Source: Pharus latifolius
Lineage: Eukaryota > Streptophyta > Magnoliopsida > Poales > Poaceae
DNA length: 64,000 bases
NCBI GenBank assembly: GCA_019359835.1
Contig: CM033323.1
Span: 70,314,635-70,378,634 of the forward strand
Direction of reading: 5' to 3'
The notes below the pieces were generated by a model. It saw nothing but the letters and a program-made list of their open reading frames with translations. It was not told where the DNA came from and searched no databases. This document shows, one piece after another, positions 35,794-50,800 of the stretch. How positions within the stretch are numbered: the stretch's first letter is position 1; the number at the start of each line of letters is the position of its first letter. The translations under genes and the position numbers were made by a program.

Positions 35794-38700
35794 TATCGCG
35801 CCCTGAAACTGGGACTACGACTACTCCCGTAGAGACCTAGCTTGCTGTAGCTAGTCCCATATATGCATACCTTTGACTTCCCAGGATAAGTCAAGCACAG
35901 GAGTATATTCACATTGCAGCAGAAAAACTTACAAAATATTTAAGCAGTGTGGCCTGCTGGCCTTAATATTACATAAAGAGATTACAATACCTTCGCGGCA
36001 TACATGGTTTAGCAAAATAACATCTACACAGCAAAAAATAGGTGACCCTCCCACAATGAGAAGTTGACGGCAAAACAACACATCAGGGATCTGGCGGAAC
36101 TGGCTCTCCTCCTTCTGGATCCAAGAAGTTCTCCATGCCTTCATCTCGATCATGGAATGCTCCATCTACTGATTTGTAGGTGGCAAGGTGAGTACTTACG
36201 TACTCAGCAAGTCATAGGTAAGAGTAGATACATATAGCAGTATTGTTATGAACCTAGACTAGTCAAGAATTATAGATGTTTGTAAAATAATCTTTTCTTT
36301 CATATCTCATCTCATGGCAGCACTTTTCATAACATAGCATCGCTATTCATGTTCACTAAATTATAGCACTACCGTGACACGTCGACACACGACAGCCCAC
36401 GACAGCACCCCTTATCATCACAACACATGTCATTTGGGTAATCTTGACTTATCAAATTTTATTTAGAAAACATACTTGTACCACACCCCGTGGATTTAAT
36501 CCACCGCAGCAGACTCCTATAAACCCGGGAACTCGGAGTATTCGAATACGTTTTTAACTCTGCAGAGAGGTACCAATTTACCCGCAAGATATTCCACTTT
36601 CATGCCCTTCCTATCAAAATGATTGGACCCCTGGCTCACTTCATACTGTGAGTGGAAAGGTGGAGATAACAAGAACTTTTGTCATGTTTCACACACAATT
36701 CACCCCTGACCCTGTCGATCTCTCGCGAAGCACAGTTGTGGTGGGTTGTACCCAAACCCCCACCCCGAATGCCTCTTCCCATTACTGGGTCAGTGTGCAA
36801 TCACATTCAGTGATATGTGTGGGAGCCGCACTCCGTGTAAAATCGTGCATCACTTCCCATCTCATGCAAGGTTTCATGTGTGATCCGCATAAGTACTTGT
36901 TCAGGCCTGTCCCATACCAGGCTTGCGGTTAGCACGTGTTTCATGCCACTAGACGCACAACACAAGGTTCTAGTCCTTATATGCCAGTGACCAGACCATC
37001 CACAACCATGCACCTTCCGTGCCTGCTATCCTTTGCAGTTAAGCACCTCCCATGCTACAGCCATCCATACCAAAATTCTGGTCACGGCTAGGGGTTTTAT
37101 TTCATGAATATATATAAATACATATATAATAGTTCATGGTTCACTATTTGATCTTTTCACATTTCACAAGCATCCAGCTTAGTACTGCCAAATTATATCT
37201 CAACCATTCTTTCACATGCAATATTACTTATATTCAAGGTCATATCATAACAACTCTTAAAATATAGGTTCAAGATGATCAAGACTATGACTTGCCTTCC
37301 GCGTCGTAAAATACAGCAGCTAATGTCGAGTCTGCGACGAAGTCTTCGAACTCGGGCTCTTGATCTACTCTCTAATCAAACAAGCACAATGATCACAAAC
37401 TATTTTAAATACTTTAAAATCTATATGCAACATGCTTTTACGAGAAAAGATCTTGGCGATGATGAAACGGACTGAGATTGCAAGCTGATCTGGATCAAAA
37501 CCCTGGAATTTATAGAATCTGAGCTAAGAATGGTGTTAGAAATTCTTAGGGCTTCAAGGCTGCAATATGGACATCAAGTCCGCGGCTGGTTTGCCCAAAA
37601 ACAGCGAATGTCAACAGATCGACATTCGGTTCACGGCCTAACATAGCTTCAGAGAAAGCTAAAGGACTTATCTCAAGATGTTATAGTTGAAGGAAATGTA
37701 GAGCATGGTCCTATAAACTTGGTGGACAAAGTTGTTTTCAGTTTTCATAACCAGAAGTAGTCAAATTGGGCTAATGCCACTGGCTGACATTGAGATGACA
37801 CAAGCTGACATTGTCAAGGATTGGCATTGGCATGGTTCTGGAGATTCTCAGTAGGCAAAATATGTTTTGTTTCAAGCATTGGGTGCATAATGCTATGAGG
37901 TAGCTATTTGACAAGGTGGTTTTCACAGAAAAGGTCTAGAGGTCAAGGATTTTGCAAAGACACCCCTGGACACAGTGAACTGGATGTCAGTGCATTGTCA
38001 AGATTAGGGCTTTGATGCTTTGTCTGATTCAGGGTTTGATTGCTTCGCCAATTATGTCTGGGAGGTAGGCAAAGATGACAGGAACTTGTTGATGGTGGTT
38101 TTAGGAACTGAGATGGCCGGACGGCGATGAACGGCGATGATGAACTACGGTGGTGACATGGCACAATGAAGACCCACTGGACAAGATCTTGGCATAGCGA
38201 TAACTGGCAATTCTGTGCAGATTCAGGGATCGAATTAGTAGAGGAAAGTGTTCAAGAGATCAAGGCGAAGATGCTAGACAAGGTGGCATCGACGGTGGTG
38301 GCCGGCGGCGACCAGGCGGCACACTGGCGGCATGGCAACGAAGGGTAAAACACCTAAGTTGCAATCTGGTGATGCGCTGCTGAAGCTTGGCATTGCTGGA
38401 GCTAGCTAGGGCCAAGAAACACTATCTGCTGCACTGGACTTGGCTGAAGGTTGAACGGCAGCGAGCGGCGACGAGCGGCGCCGGAGAAGAAGACGGCTTC
38501 AACGGCAACAGGGCGATGTAGTAAATCAAGCTCCAATTTGAAGGCACAGTTGAGTTCCTAGGCAGCTTCAGTTAGTGTGGATGAAAGGAATCGGCCTAAG
38601 GCGAAGTCGGCAAGGAGAACAACACCCCGGCCGGAGAAGAAGACATTGATTTGGGCATATCTGCTGTGGGGCTTTGGAATTCAATTCCTTGCTGTGAGAG

Positions 38701-40439
38701 TGAAAAGGAGATGTGGGACAGCTATGGGTGGAGTCAATTTGGTCGGAGGCTCGCCGGCGTGGCCTGGCAACGTGAGCCGGTCACCGGTGGCTCGCGAGGA
38801 AGGGGAAACTCCAATTCGAGCTTAATTTTGAAATCTTGATGCACAAGCTTGTTGGGAATACTTCATTGATCTATTTCTTCCACTACAACGAAAGCTAATT
38901 TGAACTGGAGTAGATGCAATTGCTGGAACAGGGCGTTTGCTAATTACGGCGATCGCCGGCGATAGAATTCACTGGGGCTCGATTAAATGCTGTAATATGA
39001 TAAGGTAAACAGGAGACACGTACTAGTCACTTCAATTTAGAGGTTGATACAGTGAAATGGCTTGGCGGCTTGCTCCTCCTCGGCAGTTCGCCGGAGATGA
39101 AGAAGATGAAGAAAAGGTGGATTTAACGGCTAAAATAGCTCTGAAGTGCAATGGTGAAGACGAAGTCGATTTGGGCGGGTATTTAAAGGCGCGGGATGAA
39201 GCTTGCTACGCTAGAGACTAAGGAACTTGTGCCGGTGAAGCTTCGAGTTGAAGCAACGGCGGCAATGGAGCACATGCACGCGTGCAGGTTCAACTTTCCC
39301 GCTGGCGCGCGCGCCGCTGTTGCGCTGGACATTGACTGCCACGGCGATGACTGAGGTGCAGACACGTGCACCCATGCAAACTCAGGTGAACATGAGCACT
39401 GCGAAGGTCGGCGGTGACGATCACGACGACGCAGCACTCTAGTCGCAGTCGCAGCAGCGCTGATCGAAACTATGCACTGCAGGCAGTGGTCGATGTCGAA
39501 GGGGCTGGTGATCTGGTCACAAATGGTTGCTCTGGTCGTGAACAGCTGCTCCGGTCGAAGAAGCTGAGCCCTGGTCGATGGCGGGCTGGTGGTTGTTGGT
39601 CGAAAATAGCCAATTGGACAGGATTGCAAAATCTGAAAATTGGCTTTGGACTGATTGTAATTTTTGACTTAGAGATAGTTAATTTGCAATCTGATTTCAT
39701 AGATGAGTATAAACTTAATCCTTGTACTCATCTAGCAAGAAATTTGATAAAATCTGGCATGATTTGATGGTTCTTGATATAAATTGATAATAGGGTATTC
39801 TAAGGTAATTAAGATCTGAGTTTTGGTCGATTTCGAACTCTGGCCTCTAGGATGAGATTTTGGAATCTGGACAGAAGGGAAAATTGTATTAAATAGCATT
39901 TGGAAGAGATTTGCTGAAGAAATTCTGAATTTGGAGTTAATCTGAAGATTTCAGCCTTTTTAGGTTTCCAGATATGAGAAAAAGGACTGATTTGCGATAT
40001 AATTTGGACTGATCTGTGAAAAAGGCTTAAATGAAGAAATCTGACTGCCAACTTTCTGGATTAAGGTATTGGCATACCCATGATCATAATCCAAGAATAA
40101 TCTGATCTGGATTAGGTCAAGATTTGGCTAAATCTGAGTTCAGAGTATTTAGGGTAATTAGGATATTAATTAGAATCCTGTTTTCGAAAACAGAAAGGGA
40201 TTGTAAGATCTGAGAGTTAGAGATGGAATTGAATCTGGCTTCTGAAGGCTTTTAGGTTCAAAGTAACTGATAGATCATATCTGAGCAGTCTGATCTTGAT
40301 TTGGATTCACACGAAAGATTTTGAGATTTTAGGGCTTAAGATAGATTAGGGTTGAACTTATCTTGCTACTACTACAGATCCATGCATGCATGATGTTCAT
40401 GAAAAAGAAAGTTTTCACCCCTAAACTTAGGGTGTTACA
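35794..40439 (-). mobile_element. Solo LTR F (4,646 bp), TSD GTACC, inside gypsy C
   Basis: On the plus strand it begins TATCGCGCCC (expected TGTCGCGCCC, one transition) and ends AGGGTGTTACA. GTACC flanks it at 35789-35793 and 40440-40444. It is the same family as LTR A in the opposite orientation. It has no internal region or primer site, so it is a solo LTR. A TTTAAATA promoter candidate on the minus strand lies at 39187-39180. Open frames inside (for example 36648-36932 and 39183-39629) match nothing and also occur as shadows in LTR A. Confidence 0.9.
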
Positions 40440-40444
40440 GTACC

Positions 40445-41621
40445 GCCTCAGCCCCATAGACCAGTGAGAAAGGGGTATGTCCTATCGCGCGACTTGGGGT
40501 TGTGTGCATGGAGCAAAGAATGCTCGGCAGCTTGTCTGCCCATGCTCCGCGCTTGGAGGCGCTTTGCTCCAGGCGGAGACGAAGCCCCTGGAGGATGACC
40601 CCATTGACACGCTCGACCGCCCCATTGCTTTTGGGGGTGAGCCACCGAAGCGAAATGGGGGGTCATTCCCAAGTTCTGGCAGAACTCGTGAAAGATCGCG
40701 GAGTCGAACTGGGTTCCGTTGTCGATGGTGATCTCCTGGGGACCCCGAAGTGACACACTATGTTCTTCCAAAAGAACCTTTGCACCGCCTGGGACGTAAT
40801 GCTGGCTAGGGGTTCCGCCTCTACCCACTTGGACAAGTAGTCCACAGCCACAATCATATACTTGTATACCCCGGCGCTAGAGGGAAAGGACCTAAGAGTC
40901 CGATCCCCCCGCAGCGTGAAGGGCCAGGTGATGGGGATGGATCGCAATATAGCGGAGGGTAGGTTGGAACCTTTTGCCATCTATTGATAGGCCTCTCACG
41001 CGGAGACAAGGTCTCTCACTTTGCGGGCCACTGTAGGCTAGTAGAAGCCTTGCCGGATAGCTTTCGTAGCGATGGCCCGTGGGCCAAGGTGGAAACTATA
41101 GCACTCGAGGTGAATGTCCTCGAGAAGTTTGATCCCCTCCTCCTGCGGGAAGCAGCGGAGTAGTGCGGAGGCCCCCCGCTTGTAAAGCGTCTCTAGTATC
41201 AAGACGTACGCCTACACCTTGGCGCGAAGGCGCTTAGCTTCAACATCATTGAGCGGCTCCCCCTCTCCTTTAATGCAAGAGATGAGGGGGTCCATCCAGG
41301 ATGTGGCCCAAACGATCTCCATGATGTGAGGGTCACTGGACCTGGAGTCCGGATCAGGGGCCACCACGGAAGGCTTCCAGATGTTCTCCAAGAAAGCCCC
41401 CTCAAGGAGGGCCCTCAGGCACTCGCCACCCTTATGAGGGCGTCAGCGCAGTCGTTGTCCCTACATGGGATACGCCTCGCCTCGAGGCCTTCGAAGTGAT
41501 TCTACATTTTTCGGTCTTCCTCGAGGTAGAGGCTCAGGTTTGTGCCATAGCACAAGTAGGACTTGTCAATTTGGTAAACCACGAGCTGAGAGCCCCCTTG
41601 TCGGATTCCCAGGGAGAGGGC
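40445..41621 (-). pseudogene. Integrase core and RNase H end of gypsy C
   Basis: The integrase core has VDYLSKWVEAEPLASITSQA near 40830 and ITIDNGTQFDSAIF near 40720, so the second catalytic Asp is kept here although lost in gypsy B. A frameshift follows HFASVAHPQ near 40630. From about 40985 to 41621 come the H2C2 and RNase H C-terminal regions, in pieces and with stops, collinear with gypsy B at 9800-10410. The gene is cut at 41621 by the copia LTR. Confidence 0.75.
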
Positions 41622-41815
41622 TGAAAGGGATCTAGAATATCGACTAGAGGGGGGGTGAATAGGCGATATTGACAATTTAACACCTAATCAAACAATTAAC
41701 AACAAATGAGAGCAAATAGCTAAAACAAGATGAACAATAATCAAATTATCACAAGGATATATCCCGTGGTCTCGGTGATTTGCCAATCACCCCTAATCCA
41801 CGTTGAGGCAAACTC
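41622..41815 (-). repeat. Copia 3' LTR, distal part (194 bp)
   Basis: It starts TGAAAGGGATCTAG and is interrupted at 41815 by CACTA 1. The target CTC lies at 41813-41815. It continues at 55519. Confidence 0.8.
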
Positions 41816-44800
41816 CACTAGTACAGAAATGCAGTCTTCTATCGGTAAAAAACACCCTTCTACTATCGGTTTTTGTACCGATAGAGATAGACACGATAGA
41901 ACAAGACTGGACATTTTCTATCGGTAAATAACCGACAGAAGAAGTTCACTATTCTATCGGCATATTATGAATCTACCGATAGAAAACCCGTCGTAGTCTT
42001 ACGTCCAGCGGCAGGGAAAGTACCATTATTCTAACGGTTAATTACAAGATTACCGACAGAAAAAATCATAATATTCTATCGGCATATTAGGAGTGTACCG
42101 ATAGAAAACTCGTCGTTAGCGGTTGGAAAAGTACCACTATTCTAACAGTTAATTACAAGTTTACCGACAGAAAAAAGCATAATATTCTATCGGTATATTT
42201 GGAGTGTACCGATAGAAAACTCGTCGTCAGCGGTTGGAAAAGTACCACTATTCTAACGGCTAATTATAAGTTTACCGATAGGAAAAATCATACTATTCTA
42301 TCGGCATCGTACAAGTTTACCGATAGAAAACTCGTCAATAGCGGATTGAAAAGTACCACTATTCTAACGGTTAACTACAAGATTACCGACAGAAAAAATC
42401 ATACTATTCTATCGGCATATTAGGAGTGTACCGATAGAAAACTCGTCGTCAGCGGTTGGAAAAGTACCACTATTCTAACGGTTAATTACAATATTACCGA
42501 CAGAAAAAAGCTTAGTACTCTATCGGATATGTATGAGTTCACCGGCAGGAAAGGTCACACTCTTCTAACGGTTAATTTTGATTGTACCGATAGAAAAAAG
42601 TACAGTAGTCTCTCGGTTGTTGATGAATTTACCGATAGAGCATTCACATATACAGTACTTTATTTGCATTCACAATACAGTACATTCACATATACAATAC
42701 AGATGCAATACAGTATAGATTGGATACACAATACAGTACAGATGCAAGGTAAATTCACAGAACAAATTGACACATTAGGCAGTTATTCACATTTATTCAC
42801 ATATGTATGGACAAATACAGATTGCAATCCAATGTGGACATTTATTCACATATATATATTTATTCACATGTATATGAACAGTCTATGCAGAGTACACAAA
42901 AAGGAGAAAATTGTCATGCTGGATGGTTGGGCGCTACTTCCTCCATGACATATTGTGCCCAGATTTGTCGAAGATATATAATCTTTGCATTTTCATATTG
43001 GTCTTTCGACATGGCGATCTGCAAGCATGTGTGCATACTGAGTAACTAACTTCGATCCTAATTTAGAACGTGACACCCATTTTTGAAATTTGAGTTAGCT
43101 ATCGATGCTTACCTGGGGGAATCGGGAAAAGTTTGTCTGCACTAGGTCGTACATGTAGCGCAGCACATAAAACCCGCATTCCCACGATTGCGGCTGCTGA
43201 TGGCACTGAGATAATTGCATATGCAAAGACATGTTAGCTATATATTGTTTCCATAAACTAATTAAGCATAAACAAAAAGTCTCGTGAGTACCTCATATTC
43301 TTTCCAAGCTAGTACGGAGCCCCGCGGTGCGGCATGCCTCCCTCCAGCGGACACATATTTATCAAAAGCCCTGCATTTCAATTAGTATTGCCAGTTAATG
43401 TATTATCATTAGCTAGTGAGGTCAAAATATAAATCAAACATATAAGTTACTTACGCCTCCATATTCCCCTTGAGCACATATTCCATCGATAATCTGTCAC
43501 GCATCGAATCGAGGTAGTACACCTCGTTCCTCGGCGGACAGATCACGATGAGGATCCAGTGGCCCCTGCATTGTACGTAAAAGAGGACCGCTAGCTCAAA
43601 GTACATCTCAGGTGTAACATACAAGATTGAGTTAAATTAGTACGAAATGCACTAACCTTTGGTGGTACGGCACCAGAATGAAGTCCCTGTCCTGCTGCGC
43701 CATCAACGCGCTGGATATGTACTGCTCAGCGTGCGCGGCGTCCTGCTCTAGCATCGTGAGGCTTATTTTCTCTGGGTCGAGGAAACCCACCTTGTCACAC
43801 GCAGCCTCCGATGCTAGCCTGTACATGCACCTACATGCGAAGGACGAGATTAATATTAATTTCACAGAAAGTTACTCAGTATTCAAATGAACTGCAACAT
43901 TAATGCAGAGTTAGCAAACAGAGTTAGAAAACAGCAATACATAGCATCAGCAAACTCACAGGACTCCAGTCCGTATGATGGACATATCGAGCTCCCGCCA
44001 GTTGTAGAGGTCGAACAGATCCTCGTGTGCCACGGATATAGTCCCGGGCTCACGGTGGAACTGCCCAGGCCTGTAGGGAACTAAGAAGTTCATGCTGCGC
44101 CGAGCTCGATGTAGGTACCAGTCGTGGAGGTCTCTGGTTGATCGATCCAATTTCCGCAAAGATGCCTCCGACAGGAGTGGGAGCGCGTTCGTGAACGTCC
44201 GCGGCAGTCCCTGTCGCCCTTTGCCCTTGCCTTTGCCGCCCTTGCCTTTTGCCGGGGACTGAGCGCGTACCTTCAAAGGCAAGGGCGAGGTGATGGCGGC
44301 TTTCTTCCGAGGTGGAGGTGTGGATGCGCTGGGTGGGGTCGAGGCCGTCTTTGATGTGTCCAGGTTCGCACGAGATCGGCCCTCATGCCCCGAGCTGGGG
44401 GCGCAGTCCCCTGGTAGCCCCGCGGCAGGCCACTTCAATTAATGAGCACGTATGTTAGATTATGCAAGTTGAGTGTACTGAGTAGGATGTAATCTAAAAT
44501 GTGTAGGATTTACCGGTTGTATTACAAGACACTTCTTGGGCCACTGTACGTAGGAGCCCACTGCCTCAGCAAGTGTCTGCAGTTCCTCTGTTGGGACTGG
44601 CAACGGAGAATCGTTGTAGCCCGGCATGGCCATGTCCACCTGTACCTTTGCGAAACCCAACCGCAGAGGTACACAGTGGACCCGGACATCCGGCCTAGAC
44701 GGATATACGAAGCCGTGTCCAACCACTTCCTGCCCGGCGCCTACATGATTCTGTAGGATGCAGCCCTCCGGCCCCTGCAAATTTGTAACAATTAAGTGCA

Positions 44801-47800
44801 CAGATGAAGGCTTGCATCAACTTAAGTGCACAGATGAAGGCTTGCAGTACCTCAAGTAGATCCACTGGATCCTCGAGTACCTTCGAAGCGCAACTGCTTA
44901 TCCGACCCCGCGGGGTACCGTCGTCCTGGGGATTCGCATCTGCACTCTTGGCCAGCAATGCTTGTCTCAACCGTGCAAACTCTTCCCTCATTTGTGCGAC
45001 CTCGGTCTGCACCTCAGACTGTACCTCAGCCCGTATCTCAGCCCGCATCTCCGCCCGTATCTCCTCCCGTACCTCAGCCCGTATCTTATCGGAGAGGTCA
45101 GCTTCCTTTTCCTTCCAGGTGCGAGCCTTCTTCCTCGGTGGAGCCGGATCTACGAAACCGGCCTTCCACGACACAATGGCTCCCACGGCCCGTGTCCGCC
45201 CGGGATGCTCCTTATTTCCTAGAGCCCGGGTGAGGATGTCGTTCTCCCTCTGCGGGGTAAACAATCCCTCCGCTGCCTCCTTCTCAAAAGAGATCTGTTA
45301 CATTTGAAGGTACCTTGTGACACAAATTGCCTTATATACACTTGTGCGCACACAGTTTACGAGGTTAGCCAACTTACCATTCGCCTCACAACATCGGCGT
45401 CCCCAGGGGTTGCGAACTGCACAGACCCCGTGGACGACACGGACCCCCTCCCCCTCCACCATCGCTTGCACCTCTCATCCCGGATCTCGGAGAGCGGCAA
45501 CTCAGGGGTGTCGATGACAGGATTTTGTTCGTCTTCCTTCTTCCACTGTTCCTCCTTCCCCGCATAGCCCCGGGATCCGAGCCGATGCGGGTGGTCGTTC
45601 CTCTTCTGGATCGCCCTATTCTTCTCGCTAAGGGCCTTGAACTCCTCAGTCCCCTTCTGCTTGGTGAATTCCTCCCATACCTCCTCCAATATGAAGGGGT
45701 ACTTCTCGCAAGGAGATTTCCCCGCAGCTAGGAAGTTACTGACGAGCCAGCTCTTAAAGGTTTTCCATGTTCCGTTCATGTCCTTCAAGCAGGCAGTCCT
45801 AGGTGTATCGTCGGGGATGTTCCACTTAGCCTGTTTCCGAAAAATGCATACAATTAATCACGAGTTAGTTAAACTTTAGTATAAGCCAAGAGAACGTGAT
45901 TACGAAAGAGTTCAGCGATTTCAGTTCATTTAACCTTCACTTCCGCCCACAACCTATCCCTCTCGTCCGCCGTCACGTCCTTCCAGCTCTGGACGGTGAT
46001 CTTCACCCTTTCTTTCGCCAACAGCCCAACGTAGGCCGCGTACCTCCCAGCATTCTTTCCAATCGGCCTCCCAAATTGGTTGAACTCACAAGAAAGATCA
46101 GTGCGTTTGGCCAAACGCCCCACCGTCGTCGCGCCTCGCCCCACCCTCTTGCGCTGGGATGTAACAGCCCCATCTTCAGTAGTTACGATGGGGTTGGCCC
46201 TAGTCGAACCACTAGTACCATCCGATGAAGACGACGACATGTCTTCCCCTACAAAACCTTCAACAAACCATATATATGGCAATTAATTCGCCTTGGAGTT
46301 CCATAACTCAGCCCAGGACTGGAGACTAACTAGGGCGGCAAAAGGGAAAATAATACAAAAAGAAAGACATGCATAAATTACTTACTGAACTCTTCAGAAA
46401 TATTTTCTATCGGTAAACACATGAGCTGCCGATAGACCATAACAATTACCTCCACACAAGACAATTTTTCTATCGGCAAACACGTGAGATACCGATAGAA
46501 CATAACAATGTTCTCTACATATGGAATTTTGTTGACAAGCCACCATTCACTGTCATCACATAACATTCTCGATGATTTGCTACACTAATATTCATGGGCC
46601 AGCATTATTATTTCACACGTAAATATGCACACAAGCATCTAAGTGCCACTGTGCATAATCTTTAGCCTAGCCTGTATGTGAGTCATCAGGATTTCACAGC
46701 TATTAGGTTGGGAAAAGTCATGTATATAGGCATTTGAAACATATACATCGAAGACCCATCCACATTGCCATATATTCATACGAAGTGACTAAAAATTCCC
46801 AACCAAACTAGTACATTGCATGGCTCATGTCCTTCCAGATCCAAATTAAGTTTTACTACTTGTGCAGAAAAATTTTCTATCGATAAACACATGAGCTGCC
46901 GATAGAATATGTGTAAGAACACCTCCAACATATAATCTGCATTACATGGCAGTTGGATACAATTGATCACACATACAGCAGTATAGAGAAGTTAAAATCT
47001 CAAAACAGGTTCATTACAGCACTGGAACATATTATGTAAACTCTAATTAAAATCAACATTGCCTGCGGAATGTACATAAGCCAACACAATAGGGAACCCT
47101 AGTGTAATTGCAAAACTCGAAGAATTAGTACGTGCAAAACACTAGGATCAAATAAAGAAGATGCTGGAAATAGAACGACGAATTAGGGTATTTACGGCGG
47201 CGATCAGTTCTGGTGATGGAGAGGCGGTGTAGAACGCAGCAGCGGCGGGCGAAGGACGAAAATAAGAACCGGTGGCAGTGACGAACCAGTGTCCAGCCGG
47301 CGATCGTCGTGTGGGAGAGAGGAAGTGAGTGCTCACGGCGGAGGTTGGGGTTTTCTTCGCTCTCGAAGAGACGCAGTGCTCTAAGGTGGAACTGTTCGAG
47401 TGGAGGGAAACTAAAGGGCCGTGTACGAGTAATAAAGTAGCGGAGGAACTTTTCTATCGGTATAACAAAATGATACCGATAGACTTATGTAATTTTCTAT
47501 CGAAACAACAAAATAATACCGATAGAAAAAGTAAATTTCCCGGAAAAATATTTGAATTAGTGGATGCATTTTTCTATCGGTATAAACAATAAAATCCCGT
47601 GAGACCAATTTTCCACAGAAAATTTTTTTAAAGTGCTTGAGATTGGGTGCCATTTTTCTATCGGTAAAAACAACAAAATACCGTGAGAGTAATGAAAAGG
47701 TGCCCTTTTCTATCGGTATAAACAAAAAAATCCCGTGAGCCCAATTTTCCCCAGAAAATTTTTTTGATTAAGTGCTTGAGATTTGTGTGCCCTTTTTCTA

Positions 47801-50800
47801 TCGGTAAAAACAACAAAATACCGTCAGAGTAATGAAAAGGTACACAATTTAACATCAAACAAACCGTGGTTGAAAGCTGCAGAATGTTAAAGAAAGAGGG
47901 AAGATAGCTGGAAAATTGGAAAATTGACATAAAAAGAAATTGTTCTTTCATTGTTGTTTTATCACTTACAAAAAAAATAAAACCCAAAATGCTAGGTCAA
48001 GGGGTGGTCTTAGCCCTGGCTGCATGTAGAACAGAGTCAGTTAGACTTGCAGCCAGGACGCAGGACTCCTCTAGCGACAAGTTGTCCCTAGGATCAACTA
48101 CTACCGCGTCAAGAAGGCCTGCGACCTCCCTCAGCTTCGCTATGGTATCCTTCATAGTCAAACCGCAGCCAGCGATGGTCATATCCGCGGCTTTCTTCTC
48201 CTCGCGAAGACGCCTCGTCCTCGCCCTAGCATTATCACCATCCGTCTTCATGCGCTTAATGCGCTGGAGGAGATCGTCAAGGTCAAGCCGTAGCTGAGTG
48301 TGCTTGTCTGTAAGGAGCTTGTGCTCCTCCTGGAGGGCCCTCAGGTCAGCCTTCACTTTGGCAGTGTCTTCCACGGCTACCATTCCCTGTGCAAATCAAC
48401 AGGTCAAGAATGAACTGAACATGGATTAACAATACAGGGGTAAACCGAGGAGATTTAGAGTTCTTACCGGGGAGGCCGTGGATGACGATCCCATGGAGGT
48501 TGCCATTGTGAAAGAGAAGATGAGGAGTCCAACCGTTCGAGAATTAGAAAAACAACAAAATACCGCGACGCATGGCTAGGTACTTATAGAGTTTCCAAGG
48601 CGACGCATGGCGACACGTTTGAGAATTCAAAGCGGCAGAGTCTTCTTCTATCGGTAAAAACAGGAAAAAACCGTCAGACAACAAATACCGTGAGACAAAC
48701 GAATTTATTCTAACGGTAAAATAGAACAATACTGATAGAAAACGTTTTGAAGTGCCTGAGAGAAGATGTCCTTCTCTATCGGTATAAATAACAAAATACC
48801 GTCAGAAAAAAGGGATTTTTGCTGAACTTAATTTGAAGAGGCTGCGATGAGATTTTTGCAAGTGCTATTTGAAGGGAAGAATTAAATATTTACAGGATAA
48901 AGGTACTGTACATGTTAGAACTCATGCTGTGGAGTAAAATTGAGATGTATTAATGCTGTGAGCTAGCTTATCATTAAATTCTAAAGAAAAATGAACTGCC
49001 TGATGTATTAATGATAAGTTCCTCACCTTGCTGCAGAACTTGTGGGCTGTTTGCTTGGCATTTATCCCTGAAATAGAAATTAATCATCAATGGTTCTCAA
49101 CCCATAATCCTTCTTCGTGGTCATCTCGCAGATACGTTGTTTCGTCGATATCTTCAGTACGGATAGATTGAATGTCCTCTAAAAATGGAGGTATTTCATC
49201 GAATTGGTTATACTCCTCTTCGTCGACAACATCTTCGACCCCAACAATACGTCTCTTGCTGTGGAGGACAACATGCAAGTTTGGATTGGCCGGGTCAACG
49301 ATGTAGAATACCTGCGTGGCTTGCTTTGCAAGTATGAATGGATCGTCTTGGTGTCCGACTCTACCAAGATCGACGAGAGTAAACCCGTAACTGTCAACTT
49401 GAACACCTCGAGGGATTTCGACCCATTGGCATCGAAACAGGGGAATCTTAAGTAATCCGTAATCGAGCTCCCATATTTCGTCAATAACACCGTAATATGA
49501 GTTCAGCGCCCTTACTGACCTGGCATCCTCGGAAATAGCAAACAGTGTCACTCCGCTACATTGCGTGCTACTCTTGGCGTCTTGAGCTCTTGTGTAAAAT
49601 GAATACCCAATGATGTCGTACCCCTGCCAAGTCCCTACAGTGAATCTTGGGCCTCTAGCCAACCATGTCACAGTTTCACTTACGGAGCCCTCGGCAGCTC
49701 GCGTGACTCTTTCTTGGATCCACTCAGCAAATTTCCTGTTATGTTCTCTGCTTACCCAAACGTCTGACTTCGAAGGATTCTGTGACCGTAACATTACCTT
49801 GTGCTCGTATATGTATGGCTCGACCTCCGTCATGTGTTGTAAGACCCAAAAATGTGATTTTGCGTACACATCACGAGCGGGGACGATAGCTTTGAATCCA
49901 ATCGTTCCAATTCCCTCAAGCCTACCCTCGTGTCGGGACCTAGGAACACCAATTGGGTCAACCCCGGCCATATAATCTGTGCAAAATTCAATCACCTCCT
50001 CGGCGGCACAACCTTCCATGATACTCCCCTCGGGTCGACGACGAGTCCTTACGTATCCCTTCAATACACCCATAAATCTCTCAAATGGATACATGTAGCG
50101 CAGGCACACAGGTCCACAAAACTTAATTTCTCTGATAAGGTGAACAATCAGATGGACCATAACATCAAAAAAGGATGGAGGGAAATACATCTCGAGCTGA
50201 CAAAGAGTTGTAACCACGTCGCGTTGCAAAGCGTCCAGTCCATCGGGATCAATTACCTACGAGGACACAGTTGCGCCAAATATTCATATCAGAAAAATCT
50301 TCTAATTAAGCTCCACAAATGGAGGTAGTGAACTTATAGTACGAGTGCACGTACTTACCTTGCAAGATATTGCGTTGAAGAAATAACATAGGTTTGTGAT
50401 TGTCTCTCTGACTTTAACTGGGAGAATGCCTCTGATAGCAATGGGAAGCATCTGTGACATCAAGACATGACAGTCGTGGGACTTCATGCCAACCAGTCTT
50501 AGGTCCTTCATAGACACAAGTTTTTTCAAGTTCGCGGAGTACCCACATGGAACTTTAACACCGTGCAGGCACCGACAGAGTTCTGTTTTTTCGCTCTTGG
50601 ACAACGTGTAGCAGGCCGGGGGGAGGTATGTACGCTTTCCATTCTCTAAAGGTGCAAGCTCAGTCCTTATCCCCATTTCCACCATGTCACGACGAGCTTT
50701 CACACCATCCTTTGTCTTTCCTGGAATGTTCAACAACAAACCAATCAAACTGTCACAAACATTGTTCTCTACATGCATGACGTCAATGCAATGTCGAACT

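Larger units (their letters stand above)
29856..41621 (-). mobile_element. Ty3/gypsy retrotransposon C (Tat/RIRE2-like), 5' part missing
   Basis: On the minus strand the 3' LTR is 30981-29856. The internal region runs upward through an opposite-strand accessory gene, a 76-bp tandem array, integrase and RNase H, until the copia LTR at 41622. The sequence before the LTR is ATGGA (29851-29855), the expected TSD. The other end is not in the window. Solo LTR F splits the integrase at 35794. Coding motifs are collinear with gypsy B, but the LTR is twice as long. Confidence 0.85.
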